Shown here in pieces: positions 17,070 through 25,136 of a stretch of DNA of 64,000 bases (positions within the stretch are counted from its first letter, which is position 1; every line of letters begins with the position of its first letter). A program made the translations under genes and the position numbers. The notes under the pieces are model-generated. The model was given only the letters and a program-made list of their open reading frames with translations, had not been told where the DNA came from and did not search any database. Origin of the DNA: CAWGLW01 sp963823525 (GTDB lineage Bacteria; Pseudomonadota; Gammaproteobacteria; Steroidobacterales; Steroidobacteraceae); contig CAWGLW010000005.1 of NCBI GenBank assembly GCA_963823525.1, forward strand, positions 310,001-374,000, given 5' to 3'.

Positions 17070-17957
17070 ATGAGTGGCAGTCGATTCTTGCTGCAGAACC
17101 CGCCGATTCTGTTTCGGATGCGAAACCAGCTCGAGCTATTCCCGCCGGTCAACTGGTTGCGACGCTGGAAAAGGCCTCGCCAGGCAGACTTGTACCTGTT
17201 GTCGTATCCGAAGACAGGCCGCACCTGGCTGCGTGTCATGATGTCCCGGATGGTTGCCGAGCACATGGGCCACGCGCGTGCTGCGCAAGGCGAGGCTGAG
17301 ATTGATTTGACCCGGTTGCCTGGCGCCCCGCGGATCGTCGAGAAGCATGATGGGCGGCCGCAGATCAAGACAGTTGCAGAAATTAATTCGGACAAGAGCG
17401 AATTCGCCGGCTGCAAGGTGATTCTGCTTGTTCGTGACCTGCGCGATACGCTCGTTTCGAACTACTTCCAGGCGACCCGCCGCAGGAACCGTTTCGAGGG
17501 CGATATCTCCACCTTCGTACACTGGCCCCGGGGATCTTTCGAGTCGCTGCTGTGCTACTACAACACCTGGGCCGCCCAGCGGCACGTTCCTGAGGACTTT
17601 CTGTTGGTTCGCTACGAGGACCTGCACGAGGATCCCGGCCGGGAATTACGTCGCGTCGCTGAATTTATCGGCCTTGCGGAAGTCTCGAGCGCAAGTATTG
17701 CGGCCGCGGTGGAACATGGCCGGTTTGATTCGATGAAAGCCCGTGAAGCAGAGCGATCACCCGATGGCTCTGCATTGGCACCGGGGCGGCCGGGTGATGC
17801 AGAGTCATTCAAGTCGCGGCGCGGCAAGATCGGCGGCTATGTCGACTACCTGTCGGCCGAGGATGTCGCCTGGTTGAACAGACGCATCGATGCTGAACTG
17901 GATCCTTACTATGGCTACAGTTCTTCGCCGTGGCCGGGGCCCGTGCAGGACCGATAG
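17070..17957 (+). CDS. PAPS-dependent sulfotransferase-domain protein
   Basis: 295 residues. The 5'-phosphosulfate loop LLSYPKTGRTWLRVM is near residue 50 and the 3'-phosphate motif LVRDLRDTLVSNYFQ is near residue 127, as in type-1 sulfotransferases. A later GRP/RRGKIGGY segment closes the PAPS site. Members transfer sulfate from PAPS to alcohols, sugars or lipids; the acceptor cannot be named. ATG 17070 is preferred, with a GAGGG about 11 bases upstream; the in-frame extension to 16776 runs through low-quality sequence. No cysDNC genes for PAPS supply are in the window. Confidence 0.85.
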   Translation: MSGSRFLLQNPPILFRMRNQLELFPPVNWLRRWKRPRQADLYLLSYPKTGRTWLRVMMSRMVAEHMGHARAAQGEAEIDLTRLPGAPRIVEKHDGRPQIKTVAEINSDKSEFAGCKVILLVRDLRDTLVSNYFQATRRRNRFEGDISTFVHWPRGSFESLLCYYNTWAAQRHVPEDFLLVRYEDLHEDPGRELRRVAEFIGLAEVSSASIAAAVEHGRFDSMKAREAERSPDGSALAPGRPGDAESFKSRRGKIGGYVDYLSAEDVAWLNRRIDAELDPYYGYSSSPWPGPVQDR

Positions 17958-18012
17958 CCGGGACGAGGAGCCGGGCGGGCGCCTGTTCGCAGATGCGGGA
18001 AGGAGGGATATC

Positions 18013-18108
18013 ATGGGGCCCGTGAATTACGGTTGCGATCGAAATCCGCGGCCGGGTGACCTGAACGGTGGCGCGCATCAGTGGCGCCGCCTTCTGATCG
18101 TGTTGTGA
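18013..18108 (+). CDS. 31-codon ORF with strong ribosome site upstream of the tyrosine phosphatase
   Basis: ATG 18013 follows AAGGAGG at ideal spacing, one of the best Shine-Dalgarno sites in the window. The frame ends at TGA 18108, which lies inside the GAGG that serves the downstream phosphatase gene at 18117. The product (MGPVNYGCDRNPRPGD and a basic C-terminus) has no recognised domain. It may be a leader peptide that couples translation or a small protein. It could also be chance. Confidence 0.4.
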   Translation: MGPVNYGCDRNPRPGDLNGGAHQWRRLLIVL

Positions 18109-18116
18109 GGAACGCA

Positions 18117-18611
18117 ATGTATCGGGTGCTTTTCGTTTGCATGGGCAATATCTGCCGCTCGCCAACCGCAGAGGGCGTCTTTACCCGGTTGGTCCGCGAG
18201 CGGGCACCGGATTTCGAGATCGAAGTCGACTCTGCCGGCACTCATGCCTATCACGTGGGAGAGCCACCTGATCGGCGCGCGACGCTGGCCGCTGCCCGAC
18301 GCGGTATTGACCTCAGTTCGCAACGGGCAAGAGCCGTGCTGGAAAGCGACTTCTCGAGGTTTGATTCAATCCTTGCGATGGACAGGGACAACCGGGATAT
18401 CCTGCTGGAACGTTGTACCGTGCCGTATCAGGGCCGAATCCGGCTGTTCCTTGAATTCGCGCGCAACGCCGGGACGATGCAGGAAGTGCCCGATCCTTAC
18501 TACGGCGGTCCGCTTGGATTCGAGCGAGTGCTCGACCTGGTCGAGGACGCGGCCGAAGGTCTTCTGGAGGACTTGCTCGCCCGGTCCGCCGGGCAGCGCC
18601 GACTCGGCTGA
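18117..18611 (+). CDS. Low-molecular-weight protein tyrosine phosphatase
   Basis: 164 residues. The P-loop CMGNICRSP is at residues 8-16 (C-X5-R-S) and the general-acid loop VPDPYY is near residue 129, both needed for activity in this family. Bacterial members dephosphorylate tyrosine kinases of exopolysaccharide export (Wzb-like) or arsenate-related substrates; with YhfP-type neighbours absent, the target is unknown. ATG 18117 begins right at the domain, with GAGG 8 bases upstream. It lies between a sulfotransferase gene and the converging rne. Confidence 0.92.
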   Translation: MYRVLFVCMGNICRSPTAEGVFTRLVRERAPDFEIEVDSAGTHAYHVGEPPDRRATLAAARRGIDLSSQRARAVLESDFSRFDSILAMDRDNRDILLERCTVPYQGRIRLFLEFARNAGTMQEVPDPYYGGPLGFERVLDLVEDAAEGLLEDLLARSAGQRRLG

Positions 18612-18648
18612 CGGATTTTCGGCCTTAACCGGCGGCAGAGCGGCGCAA

Positions 18649-18673
18649 CGCACCCGGCATCTGGCCGGGTGCG
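18649..18673. terminator. Strong hairpin between convergent phosphatase and rne genes
   Basis: CGCACCCGGC and GCCGGGTGCG form a perfect 10-bp stem around the 5-base loop ATCTG. It lies between two converging genes and could end transcription from both sides. No clear T-run follows on either strand, so a Rho-independent mechanism is uncertain. Confidence 0.55.
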
Positions 18674-18703
18674 CGCGACAGTCAGATCGGCCCCGAGGTC
18701 ACA

Positions 18704-21265
18704 TCAGGGATCGCTGCGCGGTGTCTCACGCGTTGCATCACTGGCGGGAGAGGGCGTCCATTCCCGGGGTTTCGGCTGGGGTGTGCTCGAAGGTGCGGGC
18801 GCCTGAGGCGAGGTGACCGCCCGGGACTCCTGCATGGCAGGCGCGGCTCGCGCCTCACCGCCCGGCGCTGCAGACTCGCCGCTGCCTTTGCTCTGAGTGG
18901 CCGAGGATGGCTCCGGGGCCGGCTGCCTGGGCGCACCACCCTCCGTTGCCGCCGGCTTCTCGGCGGACCCATTGTTGCCGTTCCCGGTGCTCTGGCCTGA
19001 TTCGGCGGCCGGCGACCGGCCACGTGACGGCTCAGCGCTTTGCCCGGACTCGCTCGAATCCCGTCGCCTGCGACGTCCGCCACGGCGCGAGCGGCGACCG
19101 CTTCGCTCGCTGTCCGGACGGCCAGTACGCTGTGCGTCATCGCGCTCGGCGCTTTGCCCCTCCGGCCCGGCCGGTCGACGCCCCTCGGTTTGGGATGCGC
19201 TGTCCGATCTTGCCGGTTGTGCGGCCCTGCCCTGGGGCTTCTGACGAGGCTCGGCGGCCGGCGCATTGCCGGTTGCGGCCACCGCGGCGCTGTTCTCCGG
19301 GCGCCGATCACGTGGCCCGTCAGTGCGCTGCCTGCGCCCGCGTCCGCTGCGAGCGGCGCCTTCACCGCGCTTGTCTGTGCGAGCTTCGTCACGTCGCCCG
19401 CCCCGACGGGCATTGCTGCGGCCATCGCGGCCGTCACGATCAGCTCCTCTGTCATCACGACCGCGGCTCCGGTCGCGCCCGGTCTCTGCGCGTGGCTTGA
19501 CCGGCTCTGGCGCCGGGGCACGTTTGTCCCCGAATAACCAGTGCCAGAGTCGAACGAATGCACCATCGCGGGGGCCATACTGGGCCACGGCGACGGTCGC
19601 GGCACTGACCGATGGTTTCGGCTCCACCGGTGCCGGTGGCGGGGCGGGGCTGCTCGGGACCACGGTTGTCACGGCCGGAGTCGGCGGCGGCGGTTCCTTT
19701 TCAGCCGTGGCCAGCGCATTCACATCCACCTGCGGTTCCACGGCCATCTGATGGCTGATCATGGAATTCTCCGGCAGGCTGACCTCATCATCGCGAATCC
19801 GGCGGATCTCGTAGGCCGGCGTTTCAAAGTAAGGGTTCGGCACGAGCACGACGTTGACGTCGCTGCGTGATTCGATATTCGCCAGCCATACGCGCTTTTC
19901 GTTCATCAGGTAGGTCGCAACATCGACCGGCAACTGGGCAAACACCTTTGCCGTACGATCCTTGCGTGCTTCCTCGCCGATCAGCCTCAGGATCGCCAGG
20001 GCCAGCGATTCAACATTGCGAATGACGCCCATGCCGTTGCAGCGCGGACAGACGATATTCGTCGATTCACTGATCGACGGCCGCAGTCGCTGCCGCGACA
20101 TCTCCAGCAGGCCGAATCGCGAAATTCGTCCGATCTGTATACGCGCACGATCCTGCTTGACGGCCTCACGCAGGCGGTCTTCCACGGCACGTTGATTCTT
20201 CTGTGACTCCATGTCGATGAAGTCGATGACGATCAGTCCGCCGACGTCACGCAGCCTCAACTGGCGTGCGATCTCCTCCGCGGCCTCGAGGTTGGTGTTG
20301 CAGGCGGTCGTCTCGATGTCGGCACCGCGTGTGCTGCGGGCGGAGTTGATGTCGATCGATACGAGTGCTTCGGTGTGATCGACAACAATGCTGCCACCGG
20401 ACGGCAGCGTGACCTTGTGCGAGTAAGCCGACTCGATCTGACTCTCGATCTGATAGCGCGTAAAGAGCGGTACGTGATCGTCGTAGAGCTTGAGTTTTCG
20501 CAGGTTGCCCGGCATGAAGCGCTGCATATAGTCCCGCGCTTCCTCGAACGTCTCCGGCTTGTCGATCAGGATCTCGCCGATGTCATCGGCCAGATAATCG
20601 CGCAGTGCGCGCAGAATCGCTTTGCTTTCCTGGTAGATGAAAAACGGTGCCGGACCGCTGACCGCGGCCTTCTGAATCGCGTTCCAGATATCAACGAGAT
20701 TATTGACATCCCACTGCAGTTCTTCGGCCGACCTCCCGACGCCGGCCGTGCGGACAATCGCCCCCATGCCATCGGGAACCTGTACGTCCCCCATGGCCTC
20801 GCGAAGCTGCTCGCGGTCCTCGCCTTCGATACGGCGCGATACGCCGCCCGCGCGAGGGTTATTCGGCATCAGTACGAGGAATCGACCGGCCAGGCTGATG
20901 AACGTCGTCAGGGCGGCACCCTTGTTGCCGCGCTCTTCCTTTTCGACCTGGACGATCATCTCCTGACCTTGTTCGATCAGGTCCTTGATGCCGGAGCGAC
21001 CCGCAGTCTCGGCGTCCTTGTCGACTTCCTTGAAATACTCGCGTGAAATCTCCTTGAACGGAAGAAAGCCGTGCCTGCCCGCGCCGTAATCGACAAACGC
21101 GGCTTCGAGACTCGGCTCTACACGGGTAATGCGTCCCTTGTAGACATTGGCTTTCTTCGATTCCCTGGACGGGACTTCAATATCAAGGTCGTAGATACGC
21201 TGGCCATCAACCAGCGCGACACGCAACTCCTCTTCCTGGGTTGCGTTGACTAACATTCGTTTCAT
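18704..21265 (-). CDS. rne: Ribonuclease E
   Basis: 853 residues, shorter than E. coli RNase E (1061). The N-terminal half is the catalytic core: S1 domain (about 37-120), 5' sensor and RNase H-like region, the DNase I-like metal site with D305 and D348, and the Zn-link C406-P-R-C409 that holds the tetramer. The C-terminal half is low-complexity. An amphipathic stretch FVRLWHWLFG near residue 575 probably docks it to the inner membrane, followed by Arg-rich RNA-binding segments and Ser/Gln/Pro-rich sequence. It cleaves mRNA, matures rRNA and tRNA, and scaffolds the degradosome. Divergent from rluC as in E. coli. Confidence 0.95.
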   Translation of the reverse strand: MKRMLVNATQEEELRVALVDGQRIYDLDIEVPSRESKKANVYKGRITRVEPSLEAAFVDYGAGRHGFLPFKEISREYFKEVDKDAETAGRSGIKDLIEQGQEMIVQVEKEERGNKGAALTTFISLAGRFLVLMPNNPRAGGVSRRIEGEDREQLREAMGDVQVPDGMGAIVRTAGVGRSAEELQWDVNNLVDIWNAIQKAAVSGPAPFFIYQESKAILRALRDYLADDIGEILIDKPETFEEARDYMQRFMPGNLRKLKLYDDHVPLFTRYQIESQIESAYSHKVTLPSGGSIVVDHTEALVSIDINSARSTRGADIETTACNTNLEAAEEIARQLRLRDVGGLIVIDFIDMESQKNQRAVEDRLREAVKQDRARIQIGRISRFGLLEMSRQRLRPSISESTNIVCPRCNGMGVIRNVESLALAILRLIGEEARKDRTAKVFAQLPVDVATYLMNEKRVWLANIESRSDVNVVLVPNPYFETPAYEIRRIRDDEVSLPENSMISHQMAVEPQVDVNALATAEKEPPPPTPAVTTVVPSSPAPPPAPVEPKPSVSAATVAVAQYGPRDGAFVRLWHWLFGDKRAPAPEPVKPRAETGRDRSRGRDDRGADRDGRDGRSNARRGGRRDEARTDKRGEGAARSGRGRRQRTDGPRDRRPENSAAVAATGNAPAAEPRQKPQGRAAQPARSDSASQTEGRRPAGPEGQSAERDDAQRTGRPDSERSGRRSRRGGRRRRRDSSESGQSAEPSRGRSPAAESGQSTGNGNNGSAEKPAATEGGAPRQPAPEPSSATQSKGSGESAAPGGEARAAPAMQESRAVTSPQAPAPSSTPQPKPREWTPSPASDATRETPRSDP

Positions 21266-21648
21266 CGGTCCTCGCTTTAAACGAGCAATAGACCGTGAGT
21301 GCCCGGACGGGCGGTGCCGTGGCCATATGGAGAGGTCGTGAAGCGGCTTGGGTCATGCGGCTGTCATTTGACGCCCGCCTTCTGCGAAGGCCGGCGCCGG
21401 ACCGAATCCTGGTGTTGTCTGGCATCGTTCCCGCCGGATCGCACTGGTCCACCGCCCGCCCGGGCGAAGGTGCCAGCGCGCGCTCACGGCAGCGCGATGG
21501 TCTGATGTATCAGAACCAACTAAGATGCGCGCGTCTCCGGCTCCGAGGTCGGCAAGTCGCTACGCAGGCTTTGCGCTGGGTTGTCGACTTCAGCGTCGAC
21601 CCGACAGCGCTCGGTCGGGGACTCTAGCAAGTGAAGGTCGGCTAATCA
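21266..21648. other. Divergent rne-rluC intergenic region
   Basis: This 383-base gap must hold the promoters of both rne and rluC. In E. coli the long rne 5' UTR mediates feedback control by RNase E, and this stretch is long enough to do the same. A small CTCG/CGAG hairpin lies just before the rne ribosome site (around 21274-21291). Another hairpin at 21579-21602 pairs GTCGAC with GTCGAC near the rluC side. No gene is supported here. Confidence 0.5.
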
Positions 21649-22692
21649 ATGGTTTACGAAGATCCACCCAGGAATCCAGAGACGGGCCCGGCAACTCAGG
21701 GGTCGGCCGTGCGCTATGTCGACGTCGCCGAAGGCGACGATGGGCAAAGACTCGACAATTTCCTGAGCCGGCATCTCAAGGGAGTGCCCCGGACACACCT
21801 CTACCGATTGCTGCGCAAAGGCGAAGTCCGGGTCAACAGCAAGAGGGCAAGGCCGGACCAGCGGGTACAGGCTGGCGACCGGATCAGGATACCTCCGGTT
21901 CGGCAGGCGCAACCGGGACAATCGCGGCCGCCGGCAACGGCGATCCAGGAACGGGTCACCGAGGCCATCGTGCACGAGGACAAAGACCTGATCGTACTGA
22001 ACAAGCCGTCGGGCATCGCCGTGCACGGCGGAAGCGGACGCTCTTACGGGGTGATCGAGGCCTTGCGTGCCGCCCGACCGGAACTGTCGGAGCTCGACCT
22101 CGTGCATCGTCTGGATCGCGACACTTCCGGCTGCCTGATCATTGCCAAGCGCCGCGCTGCGTTACGCGATCTCCACGAACAGTTGCGGGAAGGGCAGGTT
22201 GAGAAGCGCTACCTGGCCCTGGTCTGCGGCAAGTGGAACCTTGGCAGGAAACGCATCGAACTGCCGCTCGATACATCAGAGCGCCGCAGCGGCGAGCGAC
22301 ACGTCGCGGTTCGAACGCACGGCCAGATGGCGGTCAGCACTTTCCGGCCCGTCGAGTCTTACGGCAGCACGGCGACACTGATGGAAGTGGAAATCGGGAC
22401 GGGCAAGACCCACCAGATCCGAGTGCATGCGGCTCATGCCGGTCACCCGGTGGCCGGGGATGAGAAGTACGGCGACCCGCAGTGCAACGTTGCACTGCGG
22501 GCCTACGGGCTGAGCAGAATGTTCCTGCATGCCGCGTCCATCGGCGTATCGCGGCCTGGCGGCCGCGAGCCCCTCTACGTGAGTGCTCCGCTCGATGACG
22601 AACTGCGCTCAGTGCTCGATGCGCTGCTCAAGGCACCGCCAGGCCGGCGCGCCGCAGGGCGCCGCAGAGCCAGATCAAAGGCAGACCGTTAA
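21649..22692 (+). CDS. rluC: 23S rRNA pseudouridine synthase RluC
   Basis: 347 residues. An S4 domain (DNFLSRHLKGVPRTHLYRLL) comes first. The RluA-type catalytic domain follows with the active-site Asp in LVHRLDRDTSGCLI and the GKTHQIRVHAAHAGHPVAGD motif. Alignment by eye to E. coli RluC is good throughout, including NKPSGIAVHGGSG. It makes pseudouridines at 955, 2504 and 2580 of 23S rRNA. Its last 65 bases overlap the end of maf on the opposite strand. Divergent from rne, as in enterics. Confidence 0.95.
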   Translation: MVYEDPPRNPETGPATQGSAVRYVDVAEGDDGQRLDNFLSRHLKGVPRTHLYRLLRKGEVRVNSKRARPDQRVQAGDRIRIPPVRQAQPGQSRPPATAIQERVTEAIVHEDKDLIVLNKPSGIAVHGGSGRSYGVIEALRAARPELSELDLVHRLDRDTSGCLIIAKRRAALRDLHEQLREGQVEKRYLALVCGKWNLGRKRIELPLDTSERRSGERHVAVRTHGQMAVSTFRPVESYGSTATLMEVEIGTGKTHQIRVHAAHAGHPVAGDEKYGDPQCNVALRAYGLSRMFLHAASIGVSRPGGREPLYVSAPLDDELRSVLDALLKAPPGRRAAGRRRARSKADR

Positions 22693-23221
22693 GTCCAGTG
22701 GGGTCCTGCGAGTCGATTTGATCAAACAAGGCGATGCCGAGCGTCTCAACCTTGAACCCGCCGGCACAATCGAGCGGCTGCTCCCTGCTTACGTAGCGAC
22801 GAACCTCAGCTTCATCGAGTTCGCGAAACCGCACGACGGTCCGGTCGAGATGTGTCTCGTCGCGACGGCCGGGACCGTCGATTACGTGCACTGCGGTCAG
22901 GAACTCGACCTGTCTTGCCGAGCAGCGGAGCAATTGCGCCACACAGCGCTCGAAGGTTCCCGGCTTGCCAAGCACGGCCTGCCCGTGCACCGCCACCTGG
23001 TCGGAGCCGATCACAATGGCATCCGGGAGGCTCCGCGCCACGGCCTGAGCCTTCATCCTGGCAAGCCGGGTGCAGAGGTTTTCGGCCGACTCGCCCTCGG
23101 TCTGCTGCTCGTCGGTTTGCGGCGCAATGCACTCAAAAGGCAGGCCGAGGCGCTCCATCAGGGCCCGGCGATACGGGGAAGTGGAGGCCAGCACCAGCGG
23201 GGGTCTGTTCGTTGTGTTCAA
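22628..23221 (-). CDS. maf: Maf/YceF-type nucleotide pyrophosphatase
   Basis: 197 residues. The N-terminal LVLASTSPYRRALMERLGLPFEC and the IGSDQVAVHGQAVLGKPG segment identify the YceF branch of the Maf family, house-cleaning pyrophosphatases (E. coli YceF prefers m7GTP). The apparent start codon is TTG at 23221; no ATG is available nearby, so the start is uncertain by a few residues. Its 3' end overlaps the 3' end of rluC by 65 bases, unusually long for convergent genes. The gene is divergent from yceD; in E. coli yceF and yceD are also neighbours. Confidence 0.9.
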   Translation of the reverse strand: MNTTNRPPLVLASTSPYRRALMERLGLPFECIAPQTDEQQTEGESAENLCTRLARMKAQAVARSLPDAIVIGSDQVAVHGQAVLGKPGTFERCVAQLLRCSARQVEFLTAVHVIDGPGRRDETHLDRTVVRFRELDEAEVRRYVSREQPLDCAGGFKVETLGIALFDQIDSQDPTGLNGLPLIWLCGALRRAGLAVP

Positions 23222-23280
23222 GAATGGCCCCGCAAAGCGTCTGGTTCCTTCAAAAACAAGGGTTTAAGCTCTGAATGGCT

Positions 23281-23309
23281 TTGACAGTCGGAGAGCGCAT
23301 CACTATTAT
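23281..23309 (+). promoter_or_regulatory. Sigma-70 promoter of the yceD-rpmF-plsX operon
   Basis: A perfect -35 (TTGACA, 23281-23286), a 17-base spacer and a -10 of TATTAT (23304-23309, 5 of 6 consensus) lie just upstream of yceD. The expected start of transcription is near 23316, only about 3 bases before the yceD ATG at 23319, so the transcript would be nearly leaderless. Confidence 0.7.
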
Positions 23310-23318
23310 ACGCGGCCC

Positions 23319-23840
23319 ATGTCGCGCGCCTCGGCTGACCTCGTCAATGCGGTTGAACTGGCTGGGCGGGCGGCCACGGTCGACTGCACGCTGGAGTTGA
23401 CCGAAATGCCGCGGCTCGTTGAGGCGGGGGCGCTGCCGGGCACGTCGGCGAACGCGCGCTTGATTTTCAGCCTTTTCGAAGGCCGACCACTGGTGGAAGC
23501 GCAGGTAGAAGGCATCGTCGTGATGACCTGCCAGCGCTGCATGGCGCCGTGCAGATGCGAGATTTCCGAGTCGGCGCCGCTGCTCATTGCCGCCAGTGAG
23601 CCGGGCGAGGCCGCGGGTGGCTACGAGACGTTGATCGATGACCCTGAGCGCATGTCGCTCGCCGGGGTCGTACAGGAGCAGTTGCTGCTTGGGTTACCGC
23701 TGGTGCCCCGGCATTTGGACAGCGGCCAGTGCCGCCGAAATGATGAGTTACCGACTGTCCGGACTTCGAGCCCGGCGGCAGAAGATACACAACGACCTTT
23801 TGCGAATCTGCGGGATCTGCTCAACGACGCTGAGCGCTGA
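23319..23840 (+). CDS. yceD: YceD/DUF177-family rRNA accumulation protein
   Basis: 173 residues, the normal length. The conserved Cys pair TCQRCMAPC is near residue 70, followed by the acidic half and a C-terminal RPFANLRDLL tail, as in E. coli YceD, which is needed for normal 23S rRNA levels. The gene order yceD-rpmF-plsX is conserved. The start at ATG 23319 has no Shine-Dalgarno and sits about 3 bases from the predicted transcription start, pointing to leaderless translation. The next Met is at residue 29, which would cut into the conserved region. Confidence 0.88.
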   Translation: MSRASADLVNAVELAGRAATVDCTLELTEMPRLVEAGALPGTSANARLIFSLFEGRPLVEAQVEGIVVMTCQRCMAPCRCEISESAPLLIAASEPGEAAGGYETLIDDPERMSLAGVVQEQLLLGLPLVPRHLDSGQCRRNDELPTVRTSSPAAEDTQRPFANLRDLLNDAER

Positions 23841-23861
23841 CCCGTAACAGGAGAGAAAACA

Positions 23862-24056
23862 ATGGCAGTTCAGAAGAGCCGCAAGACGCCCTCGACCCGC
23901 GGCATGCGGCGATCACATTCGGCGCTAAGCGCCCCGACCTTGTCCGTTGATCCCGTCAGCGGCGAAACCCATCTGCGGCATCGCATCACGCCGGACGGCT
24001 TCTATCGCGGCAAGAAGATCATCGACAAGCCCGTCGCCGAGGAAGCCCAGGATTAA
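23862..24056 (+). CDS. rpmF: 50S ribosomal protein L32
   Basis: 64 residues, slightly longer than the E. coli protein because of an acidic C-terminal tail. The N-terminus AVQKSRKTPSTRGMRRSHSAL is the invariant start of L32; the second half, with RHRITPDGFYRGKKII, is also conserved. The zinc-ribbon Cys found in some L32 forms are absent, so this is the C-minus type. AGGAG stands just upstream of the ATG. It follows yceD by 21 bases and precedes plsX by 21, forming the usual ribosome-lipid operon. Confidence 0.95.
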   Translation: MAVQKSRKTPSTRGMRRSHSALSAPTLSVDPVSGETHLRHRITPDGFYRGKKIIDKPVAEEAQD

Positions 24057-24077
24057 TCCCGTCCGCCTCTGCCGCTG

Positions 24078-25136
24078 ATGGCGGCTGCAACGCTCACCGT
24101 TGCCGTCGACGCGATGAGTGGCGATCAGGGCGCCGCCGCGGCGGTGCCCGGTTCGCTGGAGGCCCTTGCATCGACGCCCGATCTGCGCCTGATCCTCGTG
24201 GGGCAGGGCGAGGTACTGCGCCCGTTGCTCGGGCACGATGCTCCGCTCGATCGAATCACGATCGTCGAGGCCAGCGAAATCGTGGGAATGAACGAGCACC
24301 CGAAGGATGCGCTTCGCAAGAAGAAGCATTCCTCGATGCGGATCGCGATCGATCTGATCAAGAAAGGACAGGCGGCGGCCTGCGTTTCGGCTGGCAATAC
24401 GGGTGCCCTGCTGGCAACCGCACGATTCGTTCTCAGGATGATTCCCGGGATTGACCGGCCCGCGATCGTCTCTCCGGTCCCGGCGGCTCACGGTCACACG
24501 CTGATGCTCGACCTGGGTGCGAATCCCGACTGCACGGCCGATAACCTGCTGCAGTTTGCCGTCATGGGCTCTGCGCTTGCCGCGGACCTGCATGGCGTGG
24601 GCCGGCCTCGAGTGGGGCTGCTCAATATCGGCGAAGAAGACATCAAGGGTACGGCTCAGATACGCGCCGCCCACGCGCGCCTGGCTGCGGCGCCACTTAA
24701 CTATGTCGGTTTCGTCGAAGGCGGCGATATTTTTTCGGGCGACGTGGATGTCGTGGTCACCGACGGATTTACAGGCAACGTGGCGCTCAAGGCGATGGAA
24801 GGAACAGCCCGGTTCATCGCTTCGGTGATGCGTGAGGAATTCTCGCGCAGCGTGTTCCGCAAGGCGGGCGCCGTCGCTGCCGGGCCGGCCCTCGGTGCCC
24901 TGAGGAAGCGACTGGATCCTCGTGCCTACAACGGCGCGACCATGGTCGGCCTGGCCGGTGTGGTGATCAAGAGTCACGGCGGTGCCGACAGCGTCTCATT
25001 TGCGAACGCGGTGCGAGTCGCCGCTGTTGAAGCCCGCAAGGGTCTTCCGGAGCAGATCGAAGAGCTGCTGGCTCGTGTGACCGCGGCGGAGCAGGCCGCG
25101 GCTGTGACTTCCGCTACGCCTGAGTTACCCGTCTAA
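24078..25136 (+). CDS. plsX: Phosphate acyltransferase PlsX
   Basis: 352 residues with the PlsX landmarks: TVAVDAMSGDQG at the N-terminus, ALRKKKHSSM around residue 80, VSAGNTGALLATARF, and the C-terminal GFTGNVALKAMEG. It makes acyl-phosphate from acyl-ACP for phospholipid synthesis at the membrane. In most gammaproteobacteria fabH, fabD and fabG follow; here the next gene is an unrelated one on the opposite strand. The stop overlaps the end of that convergent gene by 4 bases. Confidence 0.95.
   Translation: MAAATLTVAVDAMSGDQGAAAAVPGSLEALASTPDLRLILVGQGEVLRPLLGHDAPLDRITIVEASEIVGMNEHPKDALRKKKHSSMRIAIDLIKKGQAAACVSAGNTGALLATARFVLRMIPGIDRPAIVSPVPAAHGHTLMLDLGANPDCTADNLLQFAVMGSALAADLHGVGRPRVGLLNIGEEDIKGTAQIRAAHARLAAAPLNYVGFVEGGDIFSGDVDVVVTDGFTGNVALKAMEGTARFIASVMREEFSRSVFRKAGAVAAGPALGALRKRLDPRAYNGATMVGLAGVVIKSHGGADSVSFANAVRVAAVEARKGLPEQIEELLARVTAAEQAAAVTSATPELPV

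Noticed and set aside
18682..19605. Long minus-strand ORF and several plus-strand ORFs over the rne 3' half
   Set aside because: They are out-of-frame shadows of the Arg/Pro/Ala-rich RNase E tail, whose GC-rich codons leave other frames open.
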